The notes under the pieces are model-generated. The model saw nothing but the letters and a program-made list of their open reading frames with translations, was not told the DNA's origin and searched no databases. From an uncultured Collinsella sp. (lineage in GTDB: Bacteria; Actinomycetota; Coriobacteriia; Coriobacteriales; Coriobacteriaceae), in contig URKH01000005.1 in assembly GCA_900548255.1 (NCBI GenBank), positions 1 to 48,523 of the forward strand: a stretch of DNA of 48,523 bases, in the 5' to 3' direction. Positions 1 to 8,319 of this stretch are shown one piece after another (the stretch's first letter is position 1; every line of letters starts with the position of its first letter). Made by a program: the position numbers and the translations under genes.

Positions 1-865
1 TAAGAGTACTTCCTCTGCTTGCGCAGTAATTTGTAAACCCCGTTGCACAGGTTGATATCGGCGTTCCGCCCAAAACAACGCCGGGAACAGTCTGTTCTTC
101 ATCGGAAAGAGCATGGGTATTGGTGTAATTCCATATCTGCATATATTGCGAAGGGTCGTTATATAAATTGGCAATGCCATACAGTTCCGCAACGTTCGAA
201 AAAGCTGTCACCATACAAGCATAGTGGGCAGTAAGCCTCTTAATCTCGCTTTCATCATATGACATAAACTGAGAAATGGAACGAAATCCAGATACTGTGT
301 AATCCTGCATTTGAGTTGCGTAAATTACGACATCGTTCCAGCTTGAAGGTTTATTCGATAAAACGACAGGCCGTCCTTCTATGGAAACAGCCGGGATTGT
401 TCTTCCGCAATTTGTTGTTATTGAACCGTCCAAAGATTGCACACCGAATTCGAATGGATTGATCATTACGACTGGGTTATTGAAAGAATAAGACTCAACA
501 CCAAGATCTCCTCCCCGATCCATAGGGCTGACTAAGCCGTCTCCAAAACGATATCCCGTAAGTATTTCATCATCTGAAGCATCTAAAACCAAATAGCCCG
601 CGGCTCTATTGAATGTCACAACCGGAACAATGTAGCCAAGCGGGGACCCATCAACGTCTACAAAAGGAATAGGGTCAGAAGGCGTATACGAAGAGCCGAG
701 GAGTCCCTTTATATATTTATCGGCAAGCTCTTGCGCAATTTCTGAAGTAAATTGTATCTGCTCACCATCAATATTGCCCGTCGAAGCAAAAACCTCTTTC
801 GGACGTGCGGCTAAGGCGACAATTGAAGACGCGACAAGTTGCAGAAAACGACGACGCGAAAGCAT
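1..865 (-). CDS. Tat-exported C39-like cysteine peptidase-type protein (partial, 3' end outside window)
   Basis: This is a reading frame of 288 codons without a stop that runs off the left edge. It starts at ATG 865-863 behind a purine-rich AGAAAGAAG. The N-terminus carries a twin-arginine signal (SRRRFLQ) followed by a short hydrophobic stretch ending near residue 27, so the protein is probably exported folded. Around residue 215 the segment YACMVTAFSNVAELYG has the Cys-x2-T-A-x2-N pattern of C39-like papain-fold peptidases. Further on, GGTPISTCATGFTNYCASRG resembles the part of such domains that precedes the catalytic His, which would lie outside the window. It is AT-rich with many ATA, TTA and AGA codons, unlike its neighbours, which suggests transfer. 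The gene is clear; the family assignment is tentative. Confidence 0.6.
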   Translation of the reverse strand, partial: MLSRRRFLQLVASSIVALAARPKEVFASTGNIDGEQIQFTSEIAQELADKYIKGLLGSSYTPSDPIPFVDVDGSPLGYIVPVVTFNRAAGYLVLDASDDEILTGYRFGDGLVSPMDRGGDLGVESYSFNNPVVMINPFEFGVQSLDGSITTNCGRTIPAVSIEGRPVVLSNKPSSWNDVVIYATQMQDYTVSGFRSISQFMSYDESEIKRLTAHYACMVTAFSNVAELYGIANLYNDPSQYMQIWNYTNTHALSDEEQTVPGVVLGGTPISTCATGFTNYCASRGSTL

Positions 866-921
866 ATGTTCTTCTTTCTAGAGGAGCGACTTATAAGATA
901 CTCCTATTCTATAACCTTTTT

Positions 922-933
922 TGTAACGTTACA
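922..933. promoter_or_regulatory. Perfect 12-bp palindrome, candidate operator
   Basis: TGTAACGTTACA is a perfect palindrome 57 bases upstream of the exported C39-like gene. A further half-site TGTAAC lies at 971-976. The position fits a repressor site in the leader or promoter of that gene. No regulator gene is visible beside it, so the regulator is unknown. Confidence 0.3.
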
Positions 934-1107
934 GCACTGGTTATATTTCAATTCGATTTGCTTATGTCCTTGTAACCCAATACGTCTTTACGTTTTAAAC
1001 GGAATTAGAAAATCACTCATAGCAAAAACGGGCTTTAATCCCAAAGAGATGACTTTGATTATGAATCAAACCAGCAGCCAGGGCATAGCTGCAGTGCAAT
1101 TGCTACA

Positions 1108-1137
1108 AGAAAGGCCGCCCTTGCTGGCGGCCTTTCT
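1108..1137 (-). terminator. Intrinsic terminator of ettA
   Basis: Perfect 12-bp arms AGAAAGGCCGCC and GGCGGCCTTTCT surround a 6-nt loop just downstream of the ettA stop, with the right-hand arm on the transcript ending in a U-rich TTTCTT. Confidence 0.8.
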
Positions 1138-1145
1138 ACTTGCTA

Positions 1146-2825
1146 CTAGTCACGCGTGAGCTTGCGGTGAATACGATGCGGCTGGGCTGCGTCCTCGCCC
1201 AGGCGCTCGATGCGGTTGGCCTGATAGGCCTCGAAGTTGCCCTCGAACCAATACCAGTTGCCCGGATTCTCGTCGGTGCCCTCCCACGCCAGAATGTGCG
1301 TGGCAACGCGGTCCAGGAACATACGATCGTGGCTAATGACCACCGAGCAGCCCGGGAACTCGAGCAGCGCCGCTTCGAGCGAGGACAGCGTCTCGACGTC
1401 GAGGTCGTTCGTGGGCTCGTCGAGGAGCAGCAGGTTGCCGCCCTGCTTGAGCGTAAGCGCCAAGTTCAGACGGTTGCGCTCGCCGCCGGAGAGCACGCCA
1501 GCGCGCTTCTGCTGGTCCTGGCCCTTAAAGCCAAAGCTCGCCACATAAGCGCGGCTCGGAACCTCGGTCTCGCCCACCATCATGTGGTCCAGGCCGTCCG
1601 AGACGACCTCCCATAGGTTCTTATCGGGGTCGATGCCGGAACGGTTCTGGTCGACGTAAGAAATCTTGACGGTCTCGCCCACCTCGAGCTCGCCCGAAGT
1701 CAGCGGCTCCAGACCCACAATCGTCTTGAACAGTGTGGTCTTGCCCACGCCGTTGGGACCGATCACGCCCACGATGCCGTTGCGCGGCAGCGTAAACGAA
1801 AGATCGTCGATGAGCACACGGCCATCGAACTCCTTGTGCACGTGATGGGCCTCGAGCACCTTGTTGCCCAGACGCGGGCCCACAGGGATGCGGATGTCGG
1901 TCCAGTCGAGCTTCTGGCTTGCGCGGGCCTCGGCCTCCATCTCCTCGTAGCGAGCCAGACGGGCCTTGTTCTTGGCCTGGCGAGCCTTGGGCGAGCTGCG
2001 TACCCACTCGAGCTCGGCCTCCATGCGCTTGGCGAGCTTGGCATCGCGGTTGCCCTGCGCCTCGATACGCGCGGCCTTGGTCTCCAGATACGTGGAGTAG
2101 TTGCCCTTGTAGGGATAAAGGTGGCCGCGGTCGACCTCGCAGATCCACTCGGCAACGTTATCCAGGAAGTAGCGATCGTGCGTGACGGCAAGCACCGCGC
2201 CCTGGTAGTTGTGCAGGAAGTGCTCGAGCCACAGGATCGACTCAGCGTCCAGGTGGTTCGTGGGCTCGTCGAGCAGCAGCAGGTCGGGAGCCTCAAGCAG
2301 CAGCTTGCACAGGGCCACACGGCGGCGCTCGCCGCCGGAAAGCACGTTGACCGGCATGTCGGAATCGGGCAGCTGCAGAGCGTCCATGGCCTGGCCGAGT
2401 TTGGAATCGATATCCCAGCCGTCGGCGGCGTCAATCTCGTCCTGGAGCTTGCCCATCTCTGCCATGAGGGCGTCCATGTCGCAATCCGGGTCGCACATCT
2501 CCTCGCCGATCTTATTGAAGCGATCGACCTTGGCGATCATGTCGCCAAACGCCATGCGCACGTTCTCGATGACGGTCTTGTCGTCGTCGAGCGGCGGCTC
2601 CTGCTGCAGGATACCCACGGTGTAGCCGGGGGTGAGCCTGGCATCGCCGTTGGAGACCTCCTCAATGCCGGCCATGATCTTGAGCAGGGTCGACTTGCCC
2701 ATGCCGTTGGGGCCCACGACACCGATCTTGGCACCGGGGTAGAAGCTCAGGGTCACGTCGTCAAGGATTACCTTGTCGCCATGGGCCTTGCGAGCCTGAT
2801 ACATCTGGTAGATAAACTCCGCCAT
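1146..2825 (-). CDS. ettA: Energy-dependent translational throttle protein EttA (ABC-F ATPase)
   Basis: This soluble ABC-F protein has two fused ATPase domains and no membrane part. EttA-type members bind the ribosomal E site and gate entry into elongation according to the ATP/ADP ratio. Domain 1 has Walker A GPNGMGKST (about residue 38), signature LSGGERRRVA and Walker B LLLLDEPTNHLD. Domain 2 has GPNGVGKTT, LSGGERNRLN and LLLLDEPTNDLD. A charged linker (about 245-300) joins them. The 559-residue length and the N-terminal IYQMYQARKAHGDK match the EttA subgroup rather than resistance ABC-F proteins. It is a single-gene unit with its own terminator. Confidence 0.93.
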   Translation of the reverse strand: MAEFIYQMYQARKAHGDKVILDDVTLSFYPGAKIGVVGPNGMGKSTLLKIMAGIEEVSNGDARLTPGYTVGILQQEPPLDDDKTVIENVRMAFGDMIAKVDRFNKIGEEMCDPDCDMDALMAEMGKLQDEIDAADGWDIDSKLGQAMDALQLPDSDMPVNVLSGGERRRVALCKLLLEAPDLLLLDEPTNHLDAESILWLEHFLHNYQGAVLAVTHDRYFLDNVAEWICEVDRGHLYPYKGNYSTYLETKAARIEAQGNRDAKLAKRMEAELEWVRSSPKARQAKNKARLARYEEMEAEARASQKLDWTDIRIPVGPRLGNKVLEAHHVHKEFDGRVLIDDLSFTLPRNGIVGVIGPNGVGKTTLFKTIVGLEPLTSGELEVGETVKISYVDQNRSGIDPDKNLWEVVSDGLDHMMVGETEVPSRAYVASFGFKGQDQQKRAGVLSGGERNRLNLALTLKQGGNLLLLDEPTNDLDVETLSSLEAALLEFPGCSVVISHDRMFLDRVATHILAWEGTDENPGNWYWFEGNFEAYQANRIERLGEDAAQPHRIHRKLTRD

Positions 2826-2916
2826 ATGCCTGTTTTATCCTTTCTACCTGCTGTTTCCCTATTCTTGATTCGCTTTAGTGGAAACGAAATGAGGAAACCA
2901 GCTCTGAAACTTAACG

Positions 2917-2943
2917 AAAAAGGGGCATGGTTGCCCACACCCC
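2917..2943 (-). terminator. Intrinsic terminator downstream of sdpI
   Basis: On the minus strand GGGGTGTGG and CCATGCCCC (two G-U pairs) close a GCAA tetraloop and are followed by TTTTT. It ends the sdpR-sdpI transcript before ettA. The rest of 2826-3009 shows no gene. Confidence 0.65.
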
Positions 2944-3009
2944 CTAATACTACCTGGGAAAAGTCCCCCAGAACATACTATGAACTGCGTACGCTAGTTT
3001 TCCGCAACC

Positions 3010-3714
3010 TTAGCGAACGGCTCGCTGCGATTTACGCCACAGCAGATACGAATAGACGTAGGCAGCTCCGGCTGAACCAAACGCCAGAACCGCAATCACC
3101 GCGGCAACGACTTCACTCGAAAGCACCGCACCTGCCACGCCCATCACAATCAGGCCAATACCCAGCACCATAAAGCAGGCGCCGCCAAAACGCTGCGTAC
3201 GGCGCCAGTTCTCGGGATCGGCAAGCGCCCAAGGCGTCTTGATACCGAGCGTATAGTTCTGCTTCACACGCGGCAAGTAGTTGCCTACGCCGATGAACAG
3301 CAAACCGATAGCACCGGAAATCAGCACGTTGACCGAACCGACCGCCGGCACCACGCCCCAGACCGTAAGCTCTCCCAGCCAGCTTATGGCGCACATGAAC
3401 AAGGTGAAGGCGATTACGAAGCCCTGATAGAACTTGCCCGAGGTTCGATATGCCTCACCTTTGGGATCGATGCGCGGCACCACGCAGAACATTGCGAGAA
3501 GCGCCAGAGGCAGCACGCCGAGCGCGGAGGCCATCCAGCTAGGACCCCAACCATCGACGGCGCCGTTCGCGCCCCAGTGCGTGGGAATCTGTGCAGGCAA
3601 GCTCGGCATCACCATGAGGTGCGCTACGACATTGGCGACGCACAGAACGACCAGCGCAATCCACACGCGCGACGATACCCCCGTGGGGTGAATGCCCTTG
3701 TTTTCGTTATTCAT
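3010..3714 (-). CDS. sdpI: SdpI/DUF1648-family membrane protein
   Basis: The 234-residue integral membrane protein has about six hydrophobic segments. The DUF1648 hallmark LPAQIPTHWGANGAVDGWG follows the first helix, and the SdpI signature GNYLPRVKQNYTLGIKTPWA followed by ENWRRTQRFGG lies in the C-terminal half. In Bacillus, SdpI gives immunity to the SDP killing peptide and also sequesters the SdpR repressor; here no toxin gene is visible, so a general signalling or immunity role is inferred. The ATG at 3714 overlaps the end of the ArsR-type gene by 8 bases, with AAGGATG just before it, which implies translational coupling. An upstream in-frame start inside the ArsR gene is less likely. Confidence 0.85.
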   Translation of the reverse strand: MNNENKGIHPTGVSSRVWIALVVLCVANVVAHLMVMPSLPAQIPTHWGANGAVDGWGPSWMASALGVLPLALLAMFCVVPRIDPKGEAYRTSGKFYQGFVIAFTLFMCAISWLGELTVWGVVPAVGSVNVLISGAIGLLFIGVGNYLPRVKQNYTLGIKTPWALADPENWRRTQRFGGACFMVLGIGLIVMGVAGAVLSSEVVAAVIAVLAFGSAGAAYVYSYLLWRKSQRAVR

Positions 3715-3985
3715 CCTTATCACCTTCCGTGTTTGTAAAGCCCATAAACCAGCCAATCAAGTCCTGCATGACGGTGGTGTTTAAGCTGTAAACGATGTTT
3801 TGGCCATGGCGCTCGTCGGTCACCAGCCCGGCGTTTTTGAGCGTCGCCAAATGATGGCTCAATGACGGCTTGCTGATGTCAAAATGCTCGGCAAGCTCCC
3901 CGGCCGTACAATTGCCCTCGCGCAGCAACTCCAAAATGCGCCGTCGCGTTGGATCGGCAAGCGCCTTAAAACCCTCTCCCGGCAT
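3707..3985 (-). CDS. sdpR: ArsR/SdpR-family winged-helix repressor
   Basis: The 92-residue protein is a typical small ArsR-type repressor. FKALADPTRRRILELL opens the winged helix, and the recognition region is AEHFDISKPSLSHHLATLKNAGLV. It has no Cys pair for metal sensing, which fits SdpR-like autorepressors that pair with SdpI. The start is ATG 3985 because a full AGGAGG sits 4 bases upstream; a GTG at 4003 would lie before that site. It is the first gene of a two-gene operon, and the promoter at 4020-4048 carries a dyad over its -35 box, so self-repression is likely. Confidence 0.9.
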   Translation of the reverse strand: MPGEGFKALADPTRRRILELLREGNCTAGELAEHFDISKPSLSHHLATLKNAGLVTDERHGQNIVYSLNTTVMQDLIGWFMGFTNTEGDKDE

Positions 3986-4019
3986 AGGACCTCCTCTCAG
4001 CACCCCTCATGACGCGCAC

Positions 4020-4048
4020 ACTATACTCGATATTTAGATGTTTGTCTA
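4020..4048 (-). promoter_or_regulatory. Promoter of the sdpR-sdpI operon
   Basis: Read on the minus strand, TAGACA (-35, plus 4043-4048) and TATAGT (-10, plus 4020-4025) are separated by exactly 17 bases and lie 35 bases upstream of the sdpR start. Confidence 0.65.
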
Positions 4049-4049
4049 A
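4034..4049. promoter_or_regulatory. Candidate SdpR operator (dyad)
   Basis: TTAGA-N6-TCTAA is an inverted repeat that overlaps the -35 element of the sdpR promoter. A third half-site, TATCTAA, abuts it at 4051-4057. ArsR-family repressors commonly bind such dyads over their own promoter; assignment to SdpR is inferred from position. Confidence 0.55.
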
Positions 4050-4067
4050 CTATCTAATCTTGTACTC

Positions 4068-4232
4068 AAAAAAATAGCCGCCTCCGCGTAATGCGAAGAC
4101 GGCCACTTCTCACGCCATAAACGTGTTTCGGAGTTGGCTAACCCGCGGCAACGGGTGCCATCTGCTTCATCTTATGCGAATCACCGCCTCATTTCAACAA
4201 GCCCCTAGGGCTCAAATGGAATCGCGATAATA
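4068..4232 (-). ncRNA. Candidate small structured RNA with its own terminator
   Basis: No reading frame fits 4103-4230, yet a strong minus-strand intrinsic terminator stands at 4068-4103: an 11-bp stem (GCCGTCTTCGC with GCGGAGGCGGC) followed by seven T. A possible minus-strand -10 box TATTAT lies at 4227-4232, with only a weak TTTTAG 16 bases further upstream. The roughly 150-nt transcript would hold further small stem-loops, such as AGCCCTAGGGGCT and ACCCG-TTGCCG-CGGGT. No known RNA family is recognised. It could instead be a relic terminator that insulates the sdpR promoter. Confidence 0.3.
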
Positions 4233-4240
4233 CCTATAAT
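4212..4240 (+). promoter_or_regulatory. Promoter of tcdA-tatD
   Basis: A perfect -10 TATAAT at 4235-4240 has a weak -35 (TCAAAT) 17 bases upstream and lies 44 bases before the tcdA start. Confidence 0.45.
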
Positions 4241-4284
4241 GGTGATAGCTAAAACACGATTCGCTTCCCCATCGGAGGATGTCT

Positions 4285-5076
4285 ATGACCGAAACCGCCG
4301 CTCTCGTCGAGACACGCGACACCAAACTCGAGATCATCATGGGCCGTGAGGCACTCGATAGACTCGCCAACGCCACGGTGCTGGTGCTCGGCTGCGGAGG
4401 CGTGGGCTCCAACTGCTGCGAGGCACTTGTCCGCGGCGGCATCGGTCATTTTGTGATTCTGGACAAGGATATCGTCGCGCCCAGCAACATCAATCGACAG
4501 GCCATCGCCTTTCACAGCACCGTCGGCAAGCGCAAGGTTGACGTGATGGAAGCCATGATCCACGACATCAATCCCGCCGCCAGCGTTATCAAGCGCACCG
4601 AATACCTGCTGAGCGACAACATCGACGAGTTCTTCGCGGGCGTTTTGGAGCAGACGGGTGGCAAGCTCGACTACGTCGTCGACGCCATCGACACCATCTC
4701 GGCCAAGCTCACCATTGCCAAATATGCTCAGGACCATGACATCCGTTTGGTTAGCTCCATGGGCGGGGCCAACAAACTCCATCCCGAGTGCCTCCGCTTT
4801 GCCGACATCTTCGATACGGTACGTGACCCCATGAGCCGCATTATGCGCAAAGAATGTAAGAAGCGCGGAATCAAGAGCCTACACGTACTGTTTAGCTGCG
4901 AGGAATCGGTTAAGACACAGCCCCGCGATCCTTCCAACATCCACGAGCGCACCGAGCTGGGAACCGCCAGCTTTATGCCGCCCATCATGGGCCAGATGAT
5001 CGCCGGCGAGGTTATCCGTCAGATCAGTGGCCGCGGCACCGAGCGCGTGCGCGCCGATGGCCAGCGCCTAGACTAG
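4285..5076 (+). CDS. tcdA: tRNA threonylcarbamoyladenosine dehydratase TcdA (E1-like)
   Basis: This 263-residue ThiF/MoeB/HesA-superfamily protein matches TcdA (CsdL/YgdL), which uses ATP to cyclise t6A at tRNA position 37 to ct6A. The nucleotide-binding loop is LVLGCGGVGSNCCEALVRGG (about residues 32-51), followed by DKDIVAPSNINRQ with the ATP-contacting Asp and Arg. DAIDTISAKLTI and SSMGGANKLHP follow in family order. The second ATG is taken as the start because GGAGG ends directly before the first ATG (4279), leaving a 6-base spacing only for 4285. It is followed 14 bases later by the TatD gene in a probable operon. Confidence 0.9.
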   Translation: MTETAALVETRDTKLEIIMGREALDRLANATVLVLGCGGVGSNCCEALVRGGIGHFVILDKDIVAPSNINRQAIAFHSTVGKRKVDVMEAMIHDINPAASVIKRTEYLLSDNIDEFFAGVLEQTGGKLDYVVDAIDTISAKLTIAKYAQDHDIRLVSSMGGANKLHPECLRFADIFDTVRDPMSRIMRKECKKRGIKSLHVLFSCEESVKTQPRDPSNIHERTELGTASFMPPIMGQMIAGEVIRQISGRGTERVRADGQRLD

Positions 5077-5090
5077 CGGAGCGCGCCGAG

Positions 5091-5873
5091 ATGGAGCCCC
5101 GGTTATTTGATGCACACTGCCATCTTGATCTAATGGCTCACCCGGACGCCGTTGCCGATGAGGCAACGGCGCTGGGCCTGATTCTATTTGACTGCGGCGT
5201 CGATCCGCACGACTTTGCACGCGCCAAGAAGCGCGCCTGCGGCCGTTCAAATATCTTTGCCGGCATCGGCCTCCATCCCTGGTGGCTCGCCGACGGACGA
5301 TGTGGCAACGCTGAAATCAATCTGCTTTGCGAAGTCGCTGCACAAGAACGCTTGATCGGCGAGGTCGGGCTCGACTTTTCCGCTCGTTTTGCCGGAAGCG
5401 AGTCGCTACAAGTACAGGCATTTGACCGGCTCTGCGATGCACTCGTGCAGCACCCTCTTGCCGGGCGCGTGATATCAATTCACGCTGTTCGTTCGGCAGG
5501 AACCGTACTGGACGCCCTTGAGTCATATGGATTGCTCACCCCAAGCCCCAACTCCCCCGCCGTCATCTTTCACTGGTTTAGCGGTACCTCGAACGAGTTC
5601 GTCCGTGCGCGAAACGCAGGCTGCTATTTTTCCGTGAACGAGCGTATGCTCGCCACCAAGCGCGGTCGCGAATATGCCCGACAGATTCCACTCGACCGTC
5701 TACTGCTCGAGACCGATGCGCCGGCCGAACCAAACACAGAAACAAGTGTGCAATCGCTCATCAGATCGCTCGCAAGGACCTCGATGCACATTGCCTCACT
5801 CAAAAACTGTGACGCAAAGCGCATCGAGTCGGTAGTTTTAGCAAATGCGCACTCTGTTTTTGACCTTCGCTAA
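5091..5873 (+). CDS. TatD-family metal-dependent hydrolase/deoxyribonuclease
   Basis: The 260-residue TIM-barrel protein has the TatD metal ligands in order: DAHCHLD (HxH) at the N-terminus, the Glu in IGEVGLDF, His in ISIHAVRS, His in IFHWFSG and the Asp in LLLETDAPAEPN. TatD proteins are 3'-5' DNA exonucleases, with some members acting on tRNA or on D-amino-acyl esters; the exact substrate here is unknown. Length is normal for the family. It lies 14 bases behind tcdA and probably shares its promoter. Confidence 0.85.
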   Translation: MEPRLFDAHCHLDLMAHPDAVADEATALGLILFDCGVDPHDFARAKKRACGRSNIFAGIGLHPWWLADGRCGNAEINLLCEVAAQERLIGEVGLDFSARFAGSESLQVQAFDRLCDALVQHPLAGRVISIHAVRSAGTVLDALESYGLLTPSPNSPAVIFHWFSGTSNEFVRARNAGCYFSVNERMLATKRGREYARQIPLDRLLLETDAPAEPNTETSVQSLIRSLARTSMHIASLKNCDAKRIESVVLANAHSVFDLR

Positions 5874-5884
5874 CCCCTGTGGGC

Positions 5885-5932
5885 AAAAATGCCAAGGGAC
5901 ATGCGAATCGCACAACGCAGTCCCTATTGGCA
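5885..5932 (-). terminator. Terminator of the 6-16 kb catabolic operon
   Basis: On the minus strand, arms starting TGCCAATAGGGAC and ending GTCCCTTGGCA pair with a small bulge and are followed by TTTTT, 20 bases after the FGGY kinase stop. It marks the 3' end of the long minus-strand gene run. Confidence 0.7.
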
Positions 5933-5952
5933 GGCAGTACAATTCGGCAGCA

Positions 5953-7470
5953 TTACACCAATTCGTGCATGAGATCACGGTTACGTGCATACAATTCGTC
6001 AAAGATATGACGACGCGACGCATATAGCTCGTGGGCATCCATATCGGGCACGATTGTTTGTGCAACGCCAAGGACTTGGGCGAGTTCATCCCATGATGCA
6101 TAGGCGCCACCTGCGAGAGCTGCCATGATGGCATCACCGAAGCATGCGCCCACCGTAACCTTGGCAACCGAGACCTCGCGCCCGCATACGTCGGCGATAG
6201 CCTGCATCCAAACTGGATTCTTGGTTCCACCTCCGACAAGCATAATGCGCCCAATTGGCAGTCCATGCTCTCGCTCGATAATGTCGACATGGGATGCAAC
6301 GGTATACGCGACGCCTTCCAAGGCGGCGCGAACCATATGGGCTCGCGTATGCCTTCCGGTCAGGCCAAAGAAGACGCCACGTGCCTCGGGATCGTTGAGC
6401 GGAGTACGCTCCCCCGCAAAGTACGGCAGGCACAGGAGCCCATCGGCACCCGGCGCCACATCGGCGGCATCATGCGCCATGACCGAATATGCATCGGGGC
6501 CACCGTGGCCCTCGGCCTCCACGGCGTCGCGATACAGCTCTTGGCGCAGCCACGATGTGAGTGCACCCGCCGTATTGGTCCCCGCGCAGATCCCGTAAGT
6601 TCCGGGAATGATAAACGTCCCTGGCCACAGGCGGGCATCATCGACCATATGATCAGCTAGGTAGATGAAATACGCCGTGCTCCCCAACTGAACCATCATA
6701 TCGCCGGGACGAAATACACCCGTCGAAATGGCCTCGGCACCAGAGTCGCCCGTTCCCACTAAGACAGGTGTCCCTGCCGCGAGCCCTGTCGCCTCAGCCG
6801 CGCGCTGCGTAATCGCCCCGGCAATATCGGTAGCCGACATTACCTCCGCCATCTGGTCAGGCCGGCAGAAACGAGCACATTCCCGAGCATCAACCCTCCA
6901 AGTGTAGCGGTCGTATAGGGGAAGAAAATCCTCCGCCAAGTAACGGTCCACCGTAAAACGCCCCGTCAACTTTGCGCATAGAAACGATGATGCCGTCAGG
7001 AACTTCGCGGCACGTTCGTGCACCTCGGGCATATTCTCCTTAAACCATAAGATCTTAGGAGCAATATCTGATGAGCAGGGATCGTGCCCGAAAAGTTCGC
7101 GTGCGCGACCTGACCCATATTCGGAAAGGAGCTCGTCAATCTGCGGCTTCGAACGTGCATCGACTCCATACAAAATCGCGGGCGCCAGCGCGTTGCACTC
7201 GGTATCGACCGGCACACAGTCGCAACCCAATGCGGAAAGGCCCACGCATCCGATCTGCGCCGCGTTAACCCCCGATAGCATCACCAGCTCGCGCGACAAG
7301 CGGCAAAAATCGCCCCACCAAACTGCCTCAGCATCATGCTGGTACCATCCATCACACGGGTTGTCCGTCTCATGTCCACAAGAGGCTTGGCAAACGATGT
7401 TGCATCGATCATCGATTAAAACGCCTTTAGAGGCGCTTGTCCCAATATCAATACCCAGATAGAGCGCCAT
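5953..7470 (-). CDS. FGGY-family carbohydrate kinase (xylulokinase-like)
   Basis: The 505-residue sugar kinase starts LGIDIGTSASKGVLID (phosphate-1 motif) and has GTGDSGAEAISTG with the likely catalytic Asp near residue 243. The C-terminal FGGY signature is GRIMLVGGGTKNPVWMQAIADV. It would phosphorylate a ketose or polyol with ATP in the cytoplasm; the subfamily resembles xylulokinase and YgcE-like members, but the sugar cannot be told from sequence. It is the last gene of the catabolic run, 6 bases after the BtpA-family gene and just before the terminator, so it probably acts on a product of the second enzyme module. Confidence 0.85.
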   Translation of the reverse strand: MALYLGIDIGTSASKGVLIDDRCNIVCQASCGHETDNPCDGWYQHDAEAVWWGDFCRLSRELVMLSGVNAAQIGCVGLSALGCDCVPVDTECNALAPAILYGVDARSKPQIDELLSEYGSGRARELFGHDPCSSDIAPKILWFKENMPEVHERAAKFLTASSFLCAKLTGRFTVDRYLAEDFLPLYDRYTWRVDARECARFCRPDQMAEVMSATDIAGAITQRAAEATGLAAGTPVLVGTGDSGAEAISTGVFRPGDMMVQLGSTAYFIYLADHMVDDARLWPGTFIIPGTYGICAGTNTAGALTSWLRQELYRDAVEAEGHGGPDAYSVMAHDAADVAPGADGLLCLPYFAGERTPLNDPEARGVFFGLTGRHTRAHMVRAALEGVAYTVASHVDIIEREHGLPIGRIMLVGGGTKNPVWMQAIADVCGREVSVAKVTVGACFGDAIMAALAGGAYASWDELAQVLGVAQTIVPDMDAHELYASRRHIFDELYARNRDLMHELV

Positions 7471-7476
7471 AGGTGC

Positions 7477-8286
7477 CTACTCCCCTCGCGCCGTACGAGC
7501 GGCAGCCATAAAACGAACCACCCGCTCAACATCAATCGGGGCATCCAGCTTTCCGTCGCGCTTTAAGCACGTGCCGACAAACGCGCCATCGTAGTGAGCA
7601 AATACGTCAGCCACGGTATTTTCGCGACAACCGGTGCCACATACCACGGGCACTTCGCCAACACGCTCGCGGACCTCGTCGGCAAGCTCGCCCGAAGCGC
7701 CACGACCGGCAGCCGAACCGCCGATGACCATCGCATCCGGTAGGCAATTAAAGAGAAGTGAATCGGCAATGTCCGCGGTCGTGCGGTCGTTGAGATAAAC
7801 CTCGCCCTCGCTCGTGATGAAGTGAAAAAGCTTGAGGTCGTCCAAGCGCAGCGCCGCCTTGCGACGCATGGTGTGAGCGAAATCTCGGTTAATCAGCCCG
7901 AGATCACCGGCCCAGGCACCGCAAAAATTGCAGCGCGTGAACTGCGCGTCGACGGCAGCGCACAGCTCGATTGTGGCATCACCATCGTAAATTGCCTCAG
8001 CTCCCCAAGGAGTCGACAGATCATGGGACAGAGCCCCGATTACATAGCCCATCGATGCAAGGGTTGAGGGAGAAACATGCTGCTCATAGGGCATCGAGAG
8101 CTCATTGGTAATCAAAATGCCATCGACACCGCCCTGCTGCAACGCCTCGAGATCGCGCTTGGCGGCTTCCACGACCTGCGATACGCTTCCGCCCGGGTAA
8201 TACAGCGGATCGCCCGGCAGAGGACGCAGGTGCAGCATTCCGATAACCGGCTTTTCGTTCTTGAACATCGAAGTTAGAAACGACAT
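7477..8286 (-). CDS. BtpA/SgcQ-family TIM-barrel protein
   Basis: The 269-residue protein opens KPVIGMLHLRPLPGDPLY, the hallmark of the BtpA family. It continues with GGVDGILITNELSMPY, a central ADSLLFNCLPDAMVIGGSAAGR and a C-terminal VPVVCGTGCRENTVADVF, typical of a phosphate-binding barrel. BtpA was named from photosystem I biogenesis in cyanobacteria, while enterobacterial SgcQ sits in a sugar operon; the reaction is not established. Here its place between YjbQ and an FGGY kinase argues for a sugar-phosphate role. The start is ATG 8286, with AAGGAG 6 bases upstream; the earlier ATG at 8301 overlaps that site. Confidence 0.82.
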   Translation of the reverse strand: MSFLTSMFKNEKPVIGMLHLRPLPGDPLYYPGGSVSQVVEAAKRDLEALQQGGVDGILITNELSMPYEQHVSPSTLASMGYVIGALSHDLSTPWGAEAIYDGDATIELCAAVDAQFTRCNFCGAWAGDLGLINRDFAHTMRRKAALRLDDLKLFHFITSEGEVYLNDRTTADIADSLLFNCLPDAMVIGGSAAGRGASGELADEVRERVGEVPVVCGTGCRENTVADVFAHYDGAFVGTCLKRDGKLDAPIDVERVVRFMAAARTARGE

Positions 8287-8319
8287 AACGTGCTCCTTCA
8301 TAGGGTTATTGCAGGGACG

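Noticed and set aside
1836..3173. 445-codon open frame opposite ettA
   Set aside because: It covers conserved ABC-F motifs in antisense and runs through the intergenic region and a terminator.
4110..4160. T-box-like string (TGGCACC...CCGCGGGTT) in the candidate small RNA
   Set aside because: Five extra bases break the T-box core, no specifier stem is visible and the downstream genes are not related to amino acid or tRNA metabolism.
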